Source: Streptomyces sp. NBC_01304
Lineage (GTDB): Bacteria; Actinomycetota; Actinomycetes; Streptomycetales; Streptomycetaceae
Assembly (NCBI RefSeq): GCF_035975855.1
Contig: NZ_CP109055.1
Coordinates: 7,192,001-7,256,000, forward strand
Direction of reading: 5' to 3'
Length of the DNA stretch: 64,000 nucleotides
Below the pieces are notes generated by a model that was not told the DNA's origin, did no database searches, and saw nothing but the letters and a program-made list of their open reading frames with translations. Shown here piece by piece: positions 10,305 through 19,451 of the stretch (the first letter of the stretch is position 1; every line of letters begins with the position of its first letter). Both the position numbers and the translations under genes were made by a program.

Positions 10305-12236
10305 ATGCCCGAACTGCTCGGGAGCCGCACTGTGGGGTCCATTCCAATGCAGCGGGAGACCGCTTTCAGCCAGCCACTTCCGCTGGCCCGCCGTCATGCC
10401 GGGCGGGCCTGTTCCAGCACTTCCCTGCCCGGGAACCCGCTCGCGCCCGCGGCCGCCCGCCGCTTCGTCCGGGCCGCGCTCGCCGACTGGACCGAGACCG
10501 CGCTGCCCGCGTCGGACGGCTTCACGGACCGGCTCACGGACGACGCGGTGGTCCTCGTCAGTGAACTGGTCACCAACGCCGTGGTGCACGCCGGCACCAA
10601 CGTCGAACTGACCTGCCGGATGGAGTACGCGGACGACTCGCCGGACGGCGAGGGCACCTCCCTCATGCTGGAGGTCACCGACCACCACCCCGCCCGCGCC
10701 GTGCAGGGCGAGACCCTGCCGCCCGAACGGGGCATCTCCATCGCCGAGTACGGCCGCGGCCTCCAGCTCGTCGCCTGCCTCTCCGAGTCCTGGGGCATCA
10801 CCTACCGCACCGGCTCCAAGACCGTCTGGGCCCGCCTCCCCGTAGACGGCGTGCAGGCCGCACGGCAGCTCGAGGCGTACGCGGCCGACCAGGCCCTGGA
10901 ACGCGGTCTCAGGGTCGCCGAGATCCTCGACCCCACGCCCAAGCGGTCCAGGGAGCGGGGCGACTGGGAGCAGCGCGGCGCCCTCGCCTTCCTCGCCGAG
11001 GCCTCCGACCTGCTCGCCGGGCAGCTCGACGAGGACATGGTCGCCGCCCTCGCCGGCCAGCTGATCGTGCCCCGCCTCGCCGACTGGTGCGCGATCTGGC
11101 TCGACAGCGAGTCCGGGCCCGCCGTCGCGCCGCGGCTCTCCCGCGTCTGGCACTACAAGGAGAGCTGCATCGAGGAACTGCGCCGCGTCCTGGAGAAGGA
11201 CCCGCCGCTGTTCACCGGCCTCCCGCACAGCGGCCCGCTGCCCGTGCCCTGGCCCGGCGAGAACGTCGGCGAGTTCACCGGGAGCGCGGTCGCCTACCGC
11301 CTGGTCGCGGGCGGCCGCGGGCTCGGCACCCTGCTGCTCGGCCGGACCGGTCTGCAGCGCTTCCCGGACGAAGTCACCGCCCTGCTCGACGACTTCAGCC
11401 GCCGCGTCGCCCTCGCGATCGGCGCCGCCCGCCAGTACGCCCGGCAGGCCACCATCAGTCGCGTACTGCAGCGCGGACTGCTGCCCAGCGCCGTCGCCGA
11501 GGTCCCAGGACTGGAGACCGCCCTCGTCTACGAACCGCGCGGCGAGGGCCTCGCAGGCGGTGACTTCTACGACGTCTTCCCGGCAGGCGACGGCCGCTGG
11601 TGCTTCGCCCTCGGCGACGTCTGCGGGAACGGCCCGGAGGCCGCCGTCGTCACCGGCCTCGCCCGCCCCTGGCTGCGCCTGCTCGCCCGCGAGGGCTACC
11701 AGGTCGCCGACGTCCTCGACCGCCTCAACCGCCTGCTCCTCGACGACGCCATGGAAGCCGCCGAGTCCGCGGCCCGCGCCGTCGCCGAGGCGGGCGGGGT
11801 CGGGCTGCACGACGACGGCTCACCGACCCGCTTCCTGTCCCTCCTCTACGGCGAGCTGATCCCCACCGACGAGGGCGTGCGCTGCACCCTCGCCAGCGCC
11901 GGACACCCGCTGCCGCTGCTCCTGCGCCCCGACGGCAACGTACGGGCGACGGCCGAACCGCAGGTGCTGCTCGGCGTCCTCGACGGCGCGGAGTACTGCA
12001 GCGACTCCTTCGTCCTGGCCCCCGGCGAGACCCTGCTCTGCGTCACCGACGGCGTCACGGAGCGCCGCTCGGGCCGCCGCCAGCTCGACGACGGGGACGG
12101 CCTCGCCACGGCCCTCGCCGCCTGCGCCGGACTCACCGCGCCCCTCGTCGCCGAGCGCATCCGGCGCCTCGTGCACGACTTCTCCGAGGTCCCGGCCGAC
12201 GACGACATGGCGCTGCTCGTCCTCCAGGCACGGTGA
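10305..12236 (+). CDS. SpoIIE-type PP2C phosphatase with N-terminal HATPase and GAF-like region
   Basis: About 643 residues. Residues 40-185 form an anti-sigma-type (RsbW-like) HATPase (VSELVTNAVVHAG N box, then ISIAEYGRGLQLV). Residues 230-395 look like a GAF domain. Residues 400-643 form a SpoIIE/RsbU PP2C phosphatase with metal ligands in GGDFYDVF (about 418), GDVCGNGPEAA (about 436) and DDDMALLV (about 632). Such proteins control partner-switching of anti-sigma-factor antagonists. It is divergent from the hybrid kinase, pointing to a shared stress-signalling circuit. The start is uncertain: ATG 10305 and ATG 10347 are both possible, and neither has a strong ribosome-binding site. The HATPase/phosphatase fusion resembles OsaC-type regulators, but I cannot show orthology. 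Confidence 0.9.
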   Translation: MPELLGSRTVGSIPMQRETAFSQPLPLARRHAGRACSSTSLPGNPLAPAAARRFVRAALADWTETALPASDGFTDRLTDDAVVLVSELVTNAVVHAGTNVELTCRMEYADDSPDGEGTSLMLEVTDHHPARAVQGETLPPERGISIAEYGRGLQLVACLSESWGITYRTGSKTVWARLPVDGVQAARQLEAYAADQALERGLRVAEILDPTPKRSRERGDWEQRGALAFLAEASDLLAGQLDEDMVAALAGQLIVPRLADWCAIWLDSESGPAVAPRLSRVWHYKESCIEELRRVLEKDPPLFTGLPHSGPLPVPWPGENVGEFTGSAVAYRLVAGGRGLGTLLLGRTGLQRFPDEVTALLDDFSRRVALAIGAARQYARQATISRVLQRGLLPSAVAEVPGLETALVYEPRGEGLAGGDFYDVFPAGDGRWCFALGDVCGNGPEAAVVTGLARPWLRLLAREGYQVADVLDRLNRLLLDDAMEAAESAARAVAEAGGVGLHDDGSPTRFLSLLYGELIPTDEGVRCTLASAGHPLPLLLRPDGNVRATAEPQVLLGVLDGAEYCSDSFVLAPGETLLCVTDGVTERRSGRRQLDDGDGLATALAACAGLTAPLVAERIRRLVHDFSEVPADDDMALLVLQAR

Positions 12237-12263
12237 CCCGGCGGCGTACCGGACAATGGGTGC

Positions 12264-13496
12264 ATGCCTTCCGCACTCCCCGACGGTGAGCCCGTCCCCG
12301 ACGACGGCTCGCTGCCCGCCTCCGCCCTGACCGGGGCGGCCGCGCGCCCGCTCGGGTTCTACCTCCACGTGCCGTACTGCGCGACGCGCTGCGGCTACTG
12401 CGACTTCAACACCTACACCGCGAGCGAGCTGCGCGGGCCGGACGGGGCGCTCGCGTCACGGGACTCGTACGCCGGTCATCTCGTCGAGGAGATCCGGCTG
12501 GCCCGCAAGGTCCTCGGCGACGATCCGCGCGCGGTGCAGACCGTCTTCGTCGGTGGCGGTACGCCGACGCTGCTGCCCGCGGCGGACCTGGTGCGGGTCC
12601 TTGGGGCGGTACGCGACGAGTTCGGCCTCGCCCCGGACGCGGAGGTCACGACCGAGGCCAACCCGGACTCCGTGGACCCCGCGTACCTCGCCGAGCTGCG
12701 CGAGGGCGGGTTCAACCGGGTCTCGTTCGGGATGCAGAGCGCCCGGCAGCACGTGCTTCAGGTGCTCGACCGTACGCATACGCCGGGACGGCCGGAGGCG
12801 TGTGTCGCGGAGGCGCGGGCGGCGGGGTTCGCGCATGTGAACCTTGACCTGATCTATGGCACGCCGGGGGAGTCGGACGACGACTGGCGGGCGTCGCTCT
12901 CCGCCGCCCTGGGCGCGGGGCCGGATCACATCTCCGCCTACGCGTTGATCGTGGAGGAAGGGACGCAGCTCGCTCGCCGTATTCGGCGGGGTGAAGTGCC
13001 GATGACCGATGACGATGTGCATGCGGATCGGTATCTGATCGCCGATTCCGTGCTGGCCGAGGCCGGGTTCTCCTGGTACGAGGTGTCCAATTGGGCGACC
13101 TCGGAGGCCGGGCGGTGTTTGCACAACGAGCTTTACTGGCGGGGGGCCGACTGGTGGGGTGCGGGCCCCGGGGCCCACTCCCATGTGGGTGGGGTGCGGT
13201 GGTGGAACGTCAAGCATCCCGGGGCTTATGCCGGGCGGCTTGCGGCTGGTTCGTCGCCCGGGGCCGGGCGGGAGCTGCTCTCTGCCGAGGACCGGCGGGT
13301 CGAGCGGATTCTGTTGGAGCTTCGGCTCCGGGAGGGTGTTTCGCTTTCGCTGCTTCGGCCGGCGGGGCTTGCGGCGGCTCAGCGTGCGCTGGGCGAAGGG
13401 TTGCTCGAAGGTGAGGCTTTTGCCTCGGGGCAGGCTGTGTTGACCTTGCGGGGGCGGTTGTTGGCTGATGCGGTCGTTCGGGATCTGGTGGACTGA
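12264..13496 (+). CDS. hemW: HemW-like radical SAM protein (heme chaperone, formerly annotated oxygen-independent coproporphyrinogen oxidase)
   Basis: A 410-residue radical-SAM protein with the cluster-binding CxxxCxxC at Cys39, Cys43 and Cys46 (PYCATRCGYCDF), followed by the FVGGGTPT and TTEANPDS motifs of the HemN/HemW family and a C-terminal HemN domain. HemW proteins bind heme and may insert it into respiratory enzymes. True HemN has a fourth cysteine (CxxxCxxCxC), absent here, so HemW fits better. It starts 27 bases after the phosphatase stop and may be read from that transcript. It is followed by the intergenic repeat and then convergent genes. Confidence 0.9.
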   Translation: MPSALPDGEPVPDDGSLPASALTGAAARPLGFYLHVPYCATRCGYCDFNTYTASELRGPDGALASRDSYAGHLVEEIRLARKVLGDDPRAVQTVFVGGGTPTLLPAADLVRVLGAVRDEFGLAPDAEVTTEANPDSVDPAYLAELREGGFNRVSFGMQSARQHVLQVLDRTHTPGRPEACVAEARAAGFAHVNLDLIYGTPGESDDDWRASLSAALGAGPDHISAYALIVEEGTQLARRIRRGEVPMTDDDVHADRYLIADSVLAEAGFSWYEVSNWATSEAGRCLHNELYWRGADWWGAGPGAHSHVGGVRWWNVKHPGAYAGRLAAGSSPGAGRELLSAEDRRVERILLELRLREGVSLSLLRPAGLAAAQRALGEGLLEGEAFASGQAVLTLRGRLLADAVVRDLVD

Positions 13497-13500
13497 TTTT

Positions 13501-13593
13501 CTCCCCGCCCCGCCCCTTCCCGTAAGGCTGCCGCCGGCTTCAAAGACTGTCCTCAAACGCCGGACGGGCTGGTAAACCAGCCCGTCCGGCGTC
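13501..13593. repeat. Intergenic repeat copy 1 (palindromic form) between convergent genes
   Basis: C-rich arm at 13501-13525, then GTCCTCAAACGCCGGACGGG from 13549, then the inverted CCAGCCCGTCCGGCG at 13577-13592. The last two form a hairpin GCCGGACGGGCTGG-TAAA-CCAGCCCGTCCGGC. It lies 4 bases after the hemW stop and 8 bases from the stop of the convergent DUF3097 gene, so it is a likely bidirectional terminator. Confidence 0.85.
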
Positions 13594-13601
13594 GGGGGGG
13601 A

Positions 13602-14411
13602 TCAATCTTGTGGCGCCGTCACGAAGTCGATCAACTCCTCGACGCGGCCAAGGAGTTCCGGCTCCAGGTCTCGGTACGAGTGGACCGAGGACAGGATCCG
13701 CTGCCACGCGGCGCCCGTGTTCTCCGGCCACCCGAGGGACCGGCAGACCCCCGTCTTCCAGTCCTGCCCACGCGGCACCCGGGGCCACCCCGCGATGCCC
13801 ACCGACGAAGGCTTCACCGCTTCCCAGACGTCGATGTACGGGTGGCCCACCACCAGCGCGTACTCGCTCGACACGGCCGCCGCGATGCGGGACTCCTTCG
13901 AACCCGGGACCAGGTGGTCCACCAGGATGCCGAGGCGGGCCTCCGCGTCGGGGGCGAAGTCCGTGACGATCGCGGGGAGGTCGTCGATGCCCTCCAGGTA
14001 TTCGACGACCACGCCCTCGATGCGGAGGTCGTCGCCCCACACCCGCTCCACCAGCTCCGCGTCGTGCCGGCCCTCCACGTAGATGCGGCCCGCGCGGGCG
14101 ACCCGGGCCCTGGCGCCGGGGACCGCCACCGAACCCGAGGCCGTACGAGTGGGACGTGCCGGAGATGCCGCCGAGGGGCGGACCAGGGTGACGACCTTGC
14201 CGTCCAGGAGGAAGCCGCGCGGCTCCAGCGGGAACACCCGGTGCTTGCCGAAGCGGTCCTCGAGCGTGACCGTGCCCGCCTCGCAGCGGATCACCGCCCC
14301 GCAGAAACCGGTGGCGGCCTCCTCGACCACGAGATCGGTCTCCGCCTCCACCGTCGGCACCGGCTTCGGCTTCTTCCAGGGCGGGGTCAGGTCGGGGCTG
14401 TAGCTGCGCAT
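13602..14411 (-). CDS. DUF3097 family protein
   Basis: A 269-residue conserved actinobacterial protein of unknown function, starting at ATG 14411 (MRSYSPDLTPPWKKPKPVP). Recognisable stretches include GTVTLEDRFGKHRVFPLEPR and, in the middle, AGRIYVEGRHDAELVERVWG followed by LGILVDHLVPGSKESRIAA. The glutamate in YVEG and the aspartate in LVDH are spaced somewhat like a Toprim fold, which is my inference. The frame is open further upstream but would overlap the hydrolase gene, so the internal ATG is preferred. It probably shares a transcript with that gene, 35 bases upstream. Confidence 0.82.
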   Translation of the reverse strand: MRSYSPDLTPPWKKPKPVPTVEAETDLVVEEAATGFCGAVIRCEAGTVTLEDRFGKHRVFPLEPRGFLLDGKVVTLVRPSAASPARPTRTASGSVAVPGARARVARAGRIYVEGRHDAELVERVWGDDLRIEGVVVEYLEGIDDLPAIVTDFAPDAEARLGILVDHLVPGSKESRIAAAVSSEYALVVGHPYIDVWEAVKPSSVGIAGWPRVPRGQDWKTGVCRSLGWPENTGAAWQRILSSVHSYRDLEPELLGRVEELIDFVTAPQD

Positions 14412-14446
14412 TCGGCCGACGATAGGAAAAGGGGACGGGAGCGCAA

Positions 14447-15214
14447 CTACGACACGCCGTAACGCGCCGCCAGGCTGTCCCGCTGGGCCCGGACAAAGGC
14501 CGCATCCACCACGGAACCGTGGCCGGGGACGTACAGGGCGTCCTCGCCGCCGAGTTCCAGGAGGCGGTCGAGGGCGCGCGGCCACTGCGACGGCATCGCG
14601 TCCGGGCCGGCCTGTGGCTCGCCCGACTCCTCCACCAAGTCGCCGCAGAAGACGATCTCCGGAGAGCCGGAAGTGCCGGATGTGCCGGATGTGCCGGGGA
14701 CGAGGACCGCCAGGTCGTGGCCCGTGTGGCCAGGGCCGACGTTCGCGAGCAGCACCTGGGTCCCGCCGCCCAGGTCGAGCGTCCACTCGCTGCACACCAG
14801 GTGGTGCGGGTGCACCAGGAGATCCGCTGCCTCGCCCGCGGCCTTCGGCGCGACTCCGTGGCGTACCGCGTCCGCGGCCAGCTCGTCCCGGCCGCGCGCG
14901 AAGACCGTGTCCAGGCCCACCGCGCCGTACACCTCGACCCCCGCGAAGGCGGCCGCGCCCAGGACGTGGTCGAAGTGCGGATGGGTCAGCGCCAGGTGGG
15001 TCACCCGCCGGCCCCCGCCGAGCAGCCGCTGGGCCTGCGCCCGCAGCTCGGAACCCTCACGCAACGTAGAACCCGCATCGATCATGAGGGCCGCGCCCTC
15101 GCCCGCGACGAGCCCGACCGTGCAGTCCCAGCCGGGCAGGCGGCGACGGCCCACTGAGGGGGCGAGCTGCTCCCAGTCGGCCCCGGCGTCCTGCTGGTCC
15201 CAAGTCAACTGCAT
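14447..15214 (-). CDS. Metallo-beta-lactamase-fold hydrolase
   Basis: A 255-residue cytosolic hydrolase with the zinc signature HPHFDH at His78, His80, Asp82 and His83, a further His in GPGHTGHD, the bridging Asp in FCGDLVEE, and a C-terminal VPGHGSVVD. It belongs to the glyoxalase II/quorum-lactonase-like branch; the substrate is unknown. A GTSGTSGTSG run (about 177-186), encoded by a 9-base repeat, lies in a surface loop between strands. It is divergent from hrcA and upstream of the DUF3097 gene on the same strand. Confidence 0.87.
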   Translation of the reverse strand: MQLTWDQQDAGADWEQLAPSVGRRRLPGWDCTVGLVAGEGAALMIDAGSTLREGSELRAQAQRLLGGGRRVTHLALTHPHFDHVLGAAAFAGVEVYGAVGLDTVFARGRDELAADAVRHGVAPKAAGEAADLLVHPHHLVCSEWTLDLGGGTQVLLANVGPGHTGHDLAVLVPGTSGTSGTSGSPEIVFCGDLVEESGEPQAGPDAMPSQWPRALDRLLELGGEDALYVPGHGSVVDAAFVRAQRDSLAARYGVS

Positions 15215-15268
15215 GGAACGAAGCTAACCCCGTGCGCGTGGCCCGGCACGGCATCCCTGCAACCGCCC

Positions 15269-15299
15269 TTGCCGGGGCCGTACCTCACGGCCGTACACT
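15269..15299 (+). promoter_or_regulatory. Candidate promoter of hrcA-dnaJ
   Basis: TTGCCG (15269-15274) and TACACT (15294-15299), with a somewhat long 19-base spacer, lie just before the CIRCE operator. They are good candidates for vegetative -35 and -10 elements. Confidence 0.5.
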
Positions 15300-15313
15300 G
15301 ACACGTGAATGGC

Positions 15314-15338
15314 TGGCACTCACCCGCCGTGAGTGCCA
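15314..15338. promoter_or_regulatory. CIRCE operator (HrcA binding site)
   Basis: TGGCACTC, nine bases, then GAGTGCCA: a perfect inverted repeat matching the CIRCE consensus (GCACTC-N9-GAGTGC). It lies immediately downstream of the proposed -10, so bound HrcA would block transcription of hrcA-dnaJ. This is autoregulation relieved by heat shock. Confidence 0.93.
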
Positions 15339-15386
15339 AAGGGTGGGTGAGTCGCAAGGGACGACGACCGCAGGGAGGTGCGCGCG

Positions 15387-16403
15387 ATGCTCAGTGAACG
15401 CAGGCTCGAGGTGCTGCGCGCCATCGTCCAGGACTACGTGGGCACCGAGGAGCCCGTCGGCTCCAAGGCGCTCACCGAGCGGCACCGGCTGGGGGTCTCC
15501 CCGGCCACCGTGCGCAATGACATGGCGGCGCTGGAGGAGGAAGGGTTCATCGCCCAGCCTCATACGAGTGCCGGGCGGATCCCGACGGACAAGGGCTACC
15601 GGCTCTTCGTCGACAAGATGGCGGGCGTCAAGCCGCTGTCGGCTCCCGAGCGGCGGGCCATTCAGAACTTCCTCGACGGTGCCGTCGATCTCGATGACGT
15701 CGTGGGCCGGACCGTGCGGCTGCTCGCGCAGCTGACGCGGCAGGTCGCCGTCGTGCAGTACCCCTCGCTGACCCGGTCCACGGTGCGGCACGTGGAGCTG
15801 CTCTCGCTGGCTCCGGCGCGGCTGATGCTCGTGGTCATCACGGACACCGGCCGGGTCGAGCAGCGGCACGTCGACTGCCCCGCCCCGTTCGGTGAGACCT
15901 CGCTCGCCGATCTGCGGGCCCGGCTCAACAGCCGGGTCGCCGGGCGGCGCTTCTCCGATGTGCCGCAGCTGGTGCAGGACATGCCGGAGTCGTTCGAGAT
16001 CGAGGACCGCGGCACCGTCTCGACCGTCCTCGCGACGCTGCTCGAGACGCTCGTCGAGGAGAGCGAGGAGCGGCTGATGATCGGCGGTACCGCCAATCTC
16101 ACCCGCTTCGGACATGATTTTCCGCTCGTGATCCGGCCGGTGCTCGAGGCGCTGGAGGAGCAGGTCGTGCTCCTCAAGCTCCTGGGCGAGGCCAAGGACT
16201 CGGGCATGACCGTACGGATCGGGCATGAGAATCCCCACGAGGGGCTCAACTCCACGTCCGTCGTCTCGGTCGGCTACGGTTCGGGCGGCGAGGCAGTCGC
16301 CAAGCTGGGCGTCGTAGGACCGACGCGGATGGATTACCCGGGAACGATGGGAGCGGTACGCGCAGTGGCACGTTACGTCGGACAGATCCTGGCGGAGTCG
16401 TAA
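15387..16403 (+). CDS. hrcA: Heat-inducible transcription repressor HrcA
   Basis: A 338-residue repressor with an N-terminal winged helix ([20 protein letters not shown], then [19 protein letters not shown] and [14 protein letters not shown]) and a C-terminal GAF-like/dimerisation region. It binds CIRCE, here in its own promoter. ATG 15387 is chosen because GGGAGG ends 8 bases before it; the GTG at 15378 overlaps that ribosome-binding site. The stop directly abuts the dnaJ start, so the two are translationally coupled. Confidence 0.95.
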   Translation: MLSERRLEVLRAIVQDYVGTEEPVGSKALTERHRLGVSPATVRNDMAALEEEGFIAQPHTSAGRIPTDKGYRLFVDKMAGVKPLSAPERRAIQNFLDGAVDLDDVVGRTVRLLAQLTRQVAVVQYPSLTRSTVRHVELLSLAPARLMLVVITDTGRVEQRHVDCPAPFGETSLADLRARLNSRVAGRRFSDVPQLVQDMPESFEIEDRGTVSTVLATLLETLVEESEERLMIGGTANLTRFGHDFPLVIRPVLEALEEQVVLLKLLGEAKDSGMTVRIGHENPHEGLNSTSVVSVGYGSGGEAVAKLGVVGPTRMDYPGTMGAVRAVARYVGQILAES

Positions 16404-17537
16404 GTGGCCACGGACTACTACGCCGTGCTCGGCGTGCGCCGCGACGCTTCCCAGGACGAGATCAAGAAGGCCTTCCGCAGGCTGGCCCGTGAGCTTCACC
16501 CGGATGTGAATCCGGACCCGAAGACCCAGGAGCGGTTCAAGGAGATCAACGCCGCCTACGAGGTGCTCTCCGACCCGCAGAAGAAGCAGGTCTACGACCT
16601 CGGCGGGGACCCGCTGTCCCAGTCGGGCGGCGCGGGCGCCGGCTTCGGCCAGGGCGGCTTCGGGAACTTCTCGGACATCATGGACGCCTTCTTCGGCACG
16701 GCCTCGCAGCGCGGCCCGCGCTCGCGGACCCGCCGGGGCCAGGACGCCATGATCCGGCTCGAGATCGAGCTGGACGAGGCGGCCTTCGGGACCACCAAGG
16801 ACATCCAGGTCGACACCGCGATCGTGTGTACGACCTGTTCCGGCGAGGGCGCCGCGCCGGGCACCACGGCCCAGACCTGTGACATGTGTCGCGGTCGCGG
16901 TGAGGTCTCGCAGGTCACGCGGTCCTTCCTCGGCCAGGTCATGACTTCGCGGCCGTGCCCGCAGTGCCAGGGCTTCGGGACCGTCGTACCGACCCCGTGC
17001 CCGGAGTGTGCGGGTGACGGGCGGGTACGTTCCCGGCGCACGCTCACCGTGAAGATCCCGGCCGGTGTGGACAACGGCACGCGGATCCAGCTCGCCGGTG
17101 AGGGCGAGGTCGGGCCCGGTGGCGGTCCCGCCGGTGACCTGTACGTCGAGATCCACGAGCTGCCGCACACGGTGTTCCAGCGGCGCGGCGACGATCTGCA
17201 CTGCACGGTGACCATCCCGATGACGGCGGCCTCGCTCGGTACGAAGGTGCCGCTCGAGACGCTGGACGGGATGGAGGAGATCGACATCCGTCCCGGGACG
17301 CAGTCCGGGCAGTCCGTGCCGCTGCACCAGCGAGGCGTAACGCATCTGCGTGGTGGTGGCCGGGGTGACCTGATCGTCCACGTCGAGGTGCTGACGCCCT
17401 CGAAGCTCGATCCCGAGCAGGAAGCGTTGCTGCGGCAGCTTGCGCAGCTGCGTGGCGAGGAGCGGCCCACCGGGCAGTTCCAGCCGGGGCAGCAGGGGCT
17501 GTTCTCGCGGTTGAAGGATGCTTTCAACGGGCGCTGA
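16404..17537 (+). CDS. dnaJ: Chaperone DnaJ (DnaJ2 type)
   Basis: A 377-residue type I J-protein. J domain 1-70 with HPD at 32-34; a Gly-rich segment to about 95; a zinc domain with four CxxCxGxG repeats (CTTCSGEG, CDMCRGRG, CPQCQGFG, CPECAGDG); and C-terminal substrate-binding domains. It stimulates DnaK ATPase and delivers unfolded clients. The GTG start is immediately adjacent to the hrcA stop. The coupling to hrcA rather than to dnaK marks it as the second actinobacterial DnaJ, under CIRCE control. Confidence 0.95.
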   Translation: MATDYYAVLGVRRDASQDEIKKAFRRLARELHPDVNPDPKTQERFKEINAAYEVLSDPQKKQVYDLGGDPLSQSGGAGAGFGQGGFGNFSDIMDAFFGTASQRGPRSRTRRGQDAMIRLEIELDEAAFGTTKDIQVDTAIVCTTCSGEGAAPGTTAQTCDMCRGRGEVSQVTRSFLGQVMTSRPCPQCQGFGTVVPTPCPECAGDGRVRSRRTLTVKIPAGVDNGTRIQLAGEGEVGPGGGPAGDLYVEIHELPHTVFQRRGDDLHCTVTIPMTAASLGTKVPLETLDGMEEIDIRPGTQSGQSVPLHQRGVTHLRGGGRGDLIVHVEVLTPSKLDPEQEALLRQLAQLRGEERPTGQFQPGQQGLFSRLKDAFNGR

Positions 17538-17560
17538 GCCCGCCGGTTCTGCCTGCTGGG

Positions 17561-17601
17561 ATCGAGGGTTCCGCCTGCATATGACAGGCGGAACCCTCGA
17601 T
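17561..17601 (+). terminator. Hairpin terminator after dnaJ
   Basis: A perfect 17-base stem, ATCGAGGGTTCCGCCTG and its complement, surrounds a 7-base loop 23 bases after the dnaJ stop. There is no long T tract, which is common in streptomycetes. Confidence 0.75.
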
Positions 17602-17637
17602 TCGAGTACGGCGTGGAGGACATGACACGATGCGTTC

Positions 17638-18714
17638 ATGTCCTCCGCACTGACCGATCTCTGCCCCTACCCGATCGTGCAGGCCCCCATGGCGGGCGGC
17701 GCCTCGTGCCCCTCCCTCGCCGCGGCCGTGTCCGAAGCGGGCGGGCTCGGGTTTCTCGCCGCCGGGTACAAGACCGCCGACGGCATGTACCAGGAGATCA
17801 AGCAGCTGCGCGGGATGACCGGGCAGCCGTTCGGGGTCAATCTGTTCATGCCGCAGCCGACCTGCGCGGACCCGGCCGCCGTCGCCGTGTACGCCGCCCA
17901 GCTCGCCGGTGAGTCCGCCTGGTACGACACCCCGCTCGGCGACCCGGACAGCGGGCGCGACGACGGCTTCGACGCCAAGCTGGCGATCCTGCTCGACGAC
18001 CCGGTGCCGGTCGTCTCCTTCACCTTCGGGTGCCCCAGCCGCGATGTGCTCGACGCCTTCGCGCGCGCGGGGACGCTGACCGTCGTCACCGTCACCACCC
18101 CGGAAGAGGCCCAGGCCGCCCAGTGGGCGGGCGCCGACGCCGTGTGTGTGCAGGGCATCGAGGCCGGCGGCCACCAGGGAACCCACCGGGACAACCCCGA
18201 GGCGGACGGTGCGGGGCTCGGGCTGCTCTCGCTGATCGCGCAGGTCCGCGAGACCGTGCAGCTGCCGATCGTCGCCGCCGGCGGACTGATGCGCGGCGGC
18301 CAGATCGCGGCCGCGCTCGCGGCGGGCGCGGAGCAGGCGCAGTTGGGCACGGCGTTCCTGGTCTGCCCCGAGTCGGGCGCGAACGTGGTGCACAAGCAGG
18401 CCATGACCAACCCGTTGTTCGTACGCACAGAGCTGACGCGGGCCTTCTCCGGACGCCCCGCCCGTGGCCTGGTCAACCGCTTCATGCGCGAGCACGGGCG
18501 CTATGCCCCGGCCGCGTACCCCCAGGTCCACCACATGACGACCGGCCTGCGCAAGGCCGCCGCGAAGGCGGGGGACGCGCAGGGCATGGCGCTGTGGGCG
18601 GGGCAGGGGCACCGGATGGCGCGGGAGCTGCCGGCCGGGCAGCTCGTCGAGGTGCTTGCGGCCGAACTCGACGCGGCCAAGGCGGCGTTGGCCCTCCGGG
18701 GGGCGGGGGCATGA
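17638..18714 (+). CDS. Nitronate monooxygenase family flavoprotein
   Basis: A 358-residue FMN-dependent TIM-barrel enzyme (2-nitropropane dioxygenase/NMO family, related to FabK). It begins with PIVQAPMAGGAS; later come GIEAGGHQGTHR with the conserved His, IVAAGGLMRGGQIAAAL with the FMN phosphate-binding glycine-rich loop, and GAEQAQLGTAFL. Members oxidise alkyl nitronates such as propionate-3-nitronate; the physiological substrate here is unknown. It overlaps the rsmE start by ATGA, so the two are coupled. Confidence 0.88.
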   Translation: MSSALTDLCPYPIVQAPMAGGASCPSLAAAVSEAGGLGFLAAGYKTADGMYQEIKQLRGMTGQPFGVNLFMPQPTCADPAAVAVYAAQLAGESAWYDTPLGDPDSGRDDGFDAKLAILLDDPVPVVSFTFGCPSRDVLDAFARAGTLTVVTVTTPEEAQAAQWAGADAVCVQGIEAGGHQGTHRDNPEADGAGLGLLSLIAQVRETVQLPIVAAGGLMRGGQIAAALAAGAEQAQLGTAFLVCPESGANVVHKQAMTNPLFVRTELTRAFSGRPARGLVNRFMREHGRYAPAAYPQVHHMTTGLRKAAAKAGDAQGMALWAGQGHRMARELPAGQLVEVLAAELDAAKAALALRGAGA

Positions 18715-19442
18715 CGGCTCCGGTCTTCCTCGTCGACAAGGTGGTCGCGGGGCGTGTGACGGTCGACGGGCCCGAGGGACGCCATGCCGTGTCCGTACGA
18801 CGGCTGCAGGTCGGCGAGGAGATCGTCCTCGCGGACGGGGCGGGCGCCGGTGGGTTCGGCGTGGTCGCCGGGACCGAGGGCAAGGACGTCCTGTACGTGG
18901 ATGTCGCCGAGGTCCGGGTGGAGCCCGAGCCCCAGCCGCACATCACCGTCGTGCAGGCCCTGCCCAAGGGCGACCGGGGTGAACTCGCCGTCGAGACCAT
19001 GACGGAGACCGGCGTCGACGCGATCGTGCCGTGGGCCGCGTCGCGCTGCATCACGCAGTGGAAGGGTGAGCGGGGGCTCAAGTCGCTTGCCAAGTGGCGG
19101 GCCACGGCCCGGGAGGCGGGGAAGCAGTCGCGGCGGCTGCGGTTTCCCTCCGTGGGGGAGGCGGCTTCGACCAAGCAGGTTGCGGGGCTTCTTGCTGCTG
19201 CCGACTTTGCGGCGGTGCTGCATGAGGAAGGCAGTGCGCCGCTTGCCTCGGCCTCGCTGCCGGCTGCTGGGTCGATCGTGCTTGTCGTCGGGCCCGAAGG
19301 GGGCGTTTCTCCTTCGGAGTTGGCGGTGTTCGAGGAAGCGGGAGCTTCTCCCTTCCGGCTCGGGGCGAGTGTGTTGCGTACGTCCACTGCGGGGACTGCG
19401 GCTGTGGCGTTGTTGCTCGGGCGCAGCGGGCGTTGGGGCTGA
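18711..19442 (+). CDS. rsmE: 16S rRNA (uracil-1498-N3)-methyltransferase RsmE
   Basis: A 243-residue SPOUT-class methyltransferase that modifies U1498 of 16S rRNA. It has an N-terminal PUA-like region (HAVSVRRLQVGEEI) and the C-terminal trefoil knot with VGPEGGVSPSELAVF and LGASVLRTSTAG. ATG 18711 overlaps the preceding stop by 4 bases. The hrcA-dnaJ-rsmE order is conserved in actinobacteria, here with the nitronate monooxygenase between. Confidence 0.93.
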   Translation: MTAPVFLVDKVVAGRVTVDGPEGRHAVSVRRLQVGEEIVLADGAGAGGFGVVAGTEGKDVLYVDVAEVRVEPEPQPHITVVQALPKGDRGELAVETMTETGVDAIVPWAASRCITQWKGERGLKSLAKWRATAREAGKQSRRLRFPSVGEAASTKQVAGLLAAADFAAVLHEEGSAPLASASLPAAGSIVLVVGPEGGVSPSELAVFEEAGASPFRLGASVLRTSTAGTAAVALLLGRSGRWG

Positions 19443-19451
19443 GGGATTTTT

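Noticed and set aside
5483..12236. Naming the signalling locus osaA, osaB and osaC
   Set aside because: The architecture is similar, but size and genomic context differ from the S. coelicolor locus I remember, and orthology cannot be tested here.
15285..17639. A 784-codon minus-strand frame opposite hrcA and dnaJ
   Set aside because: It crosses the CIRCE operator and both heat-shock genes and is only a composition artefact.
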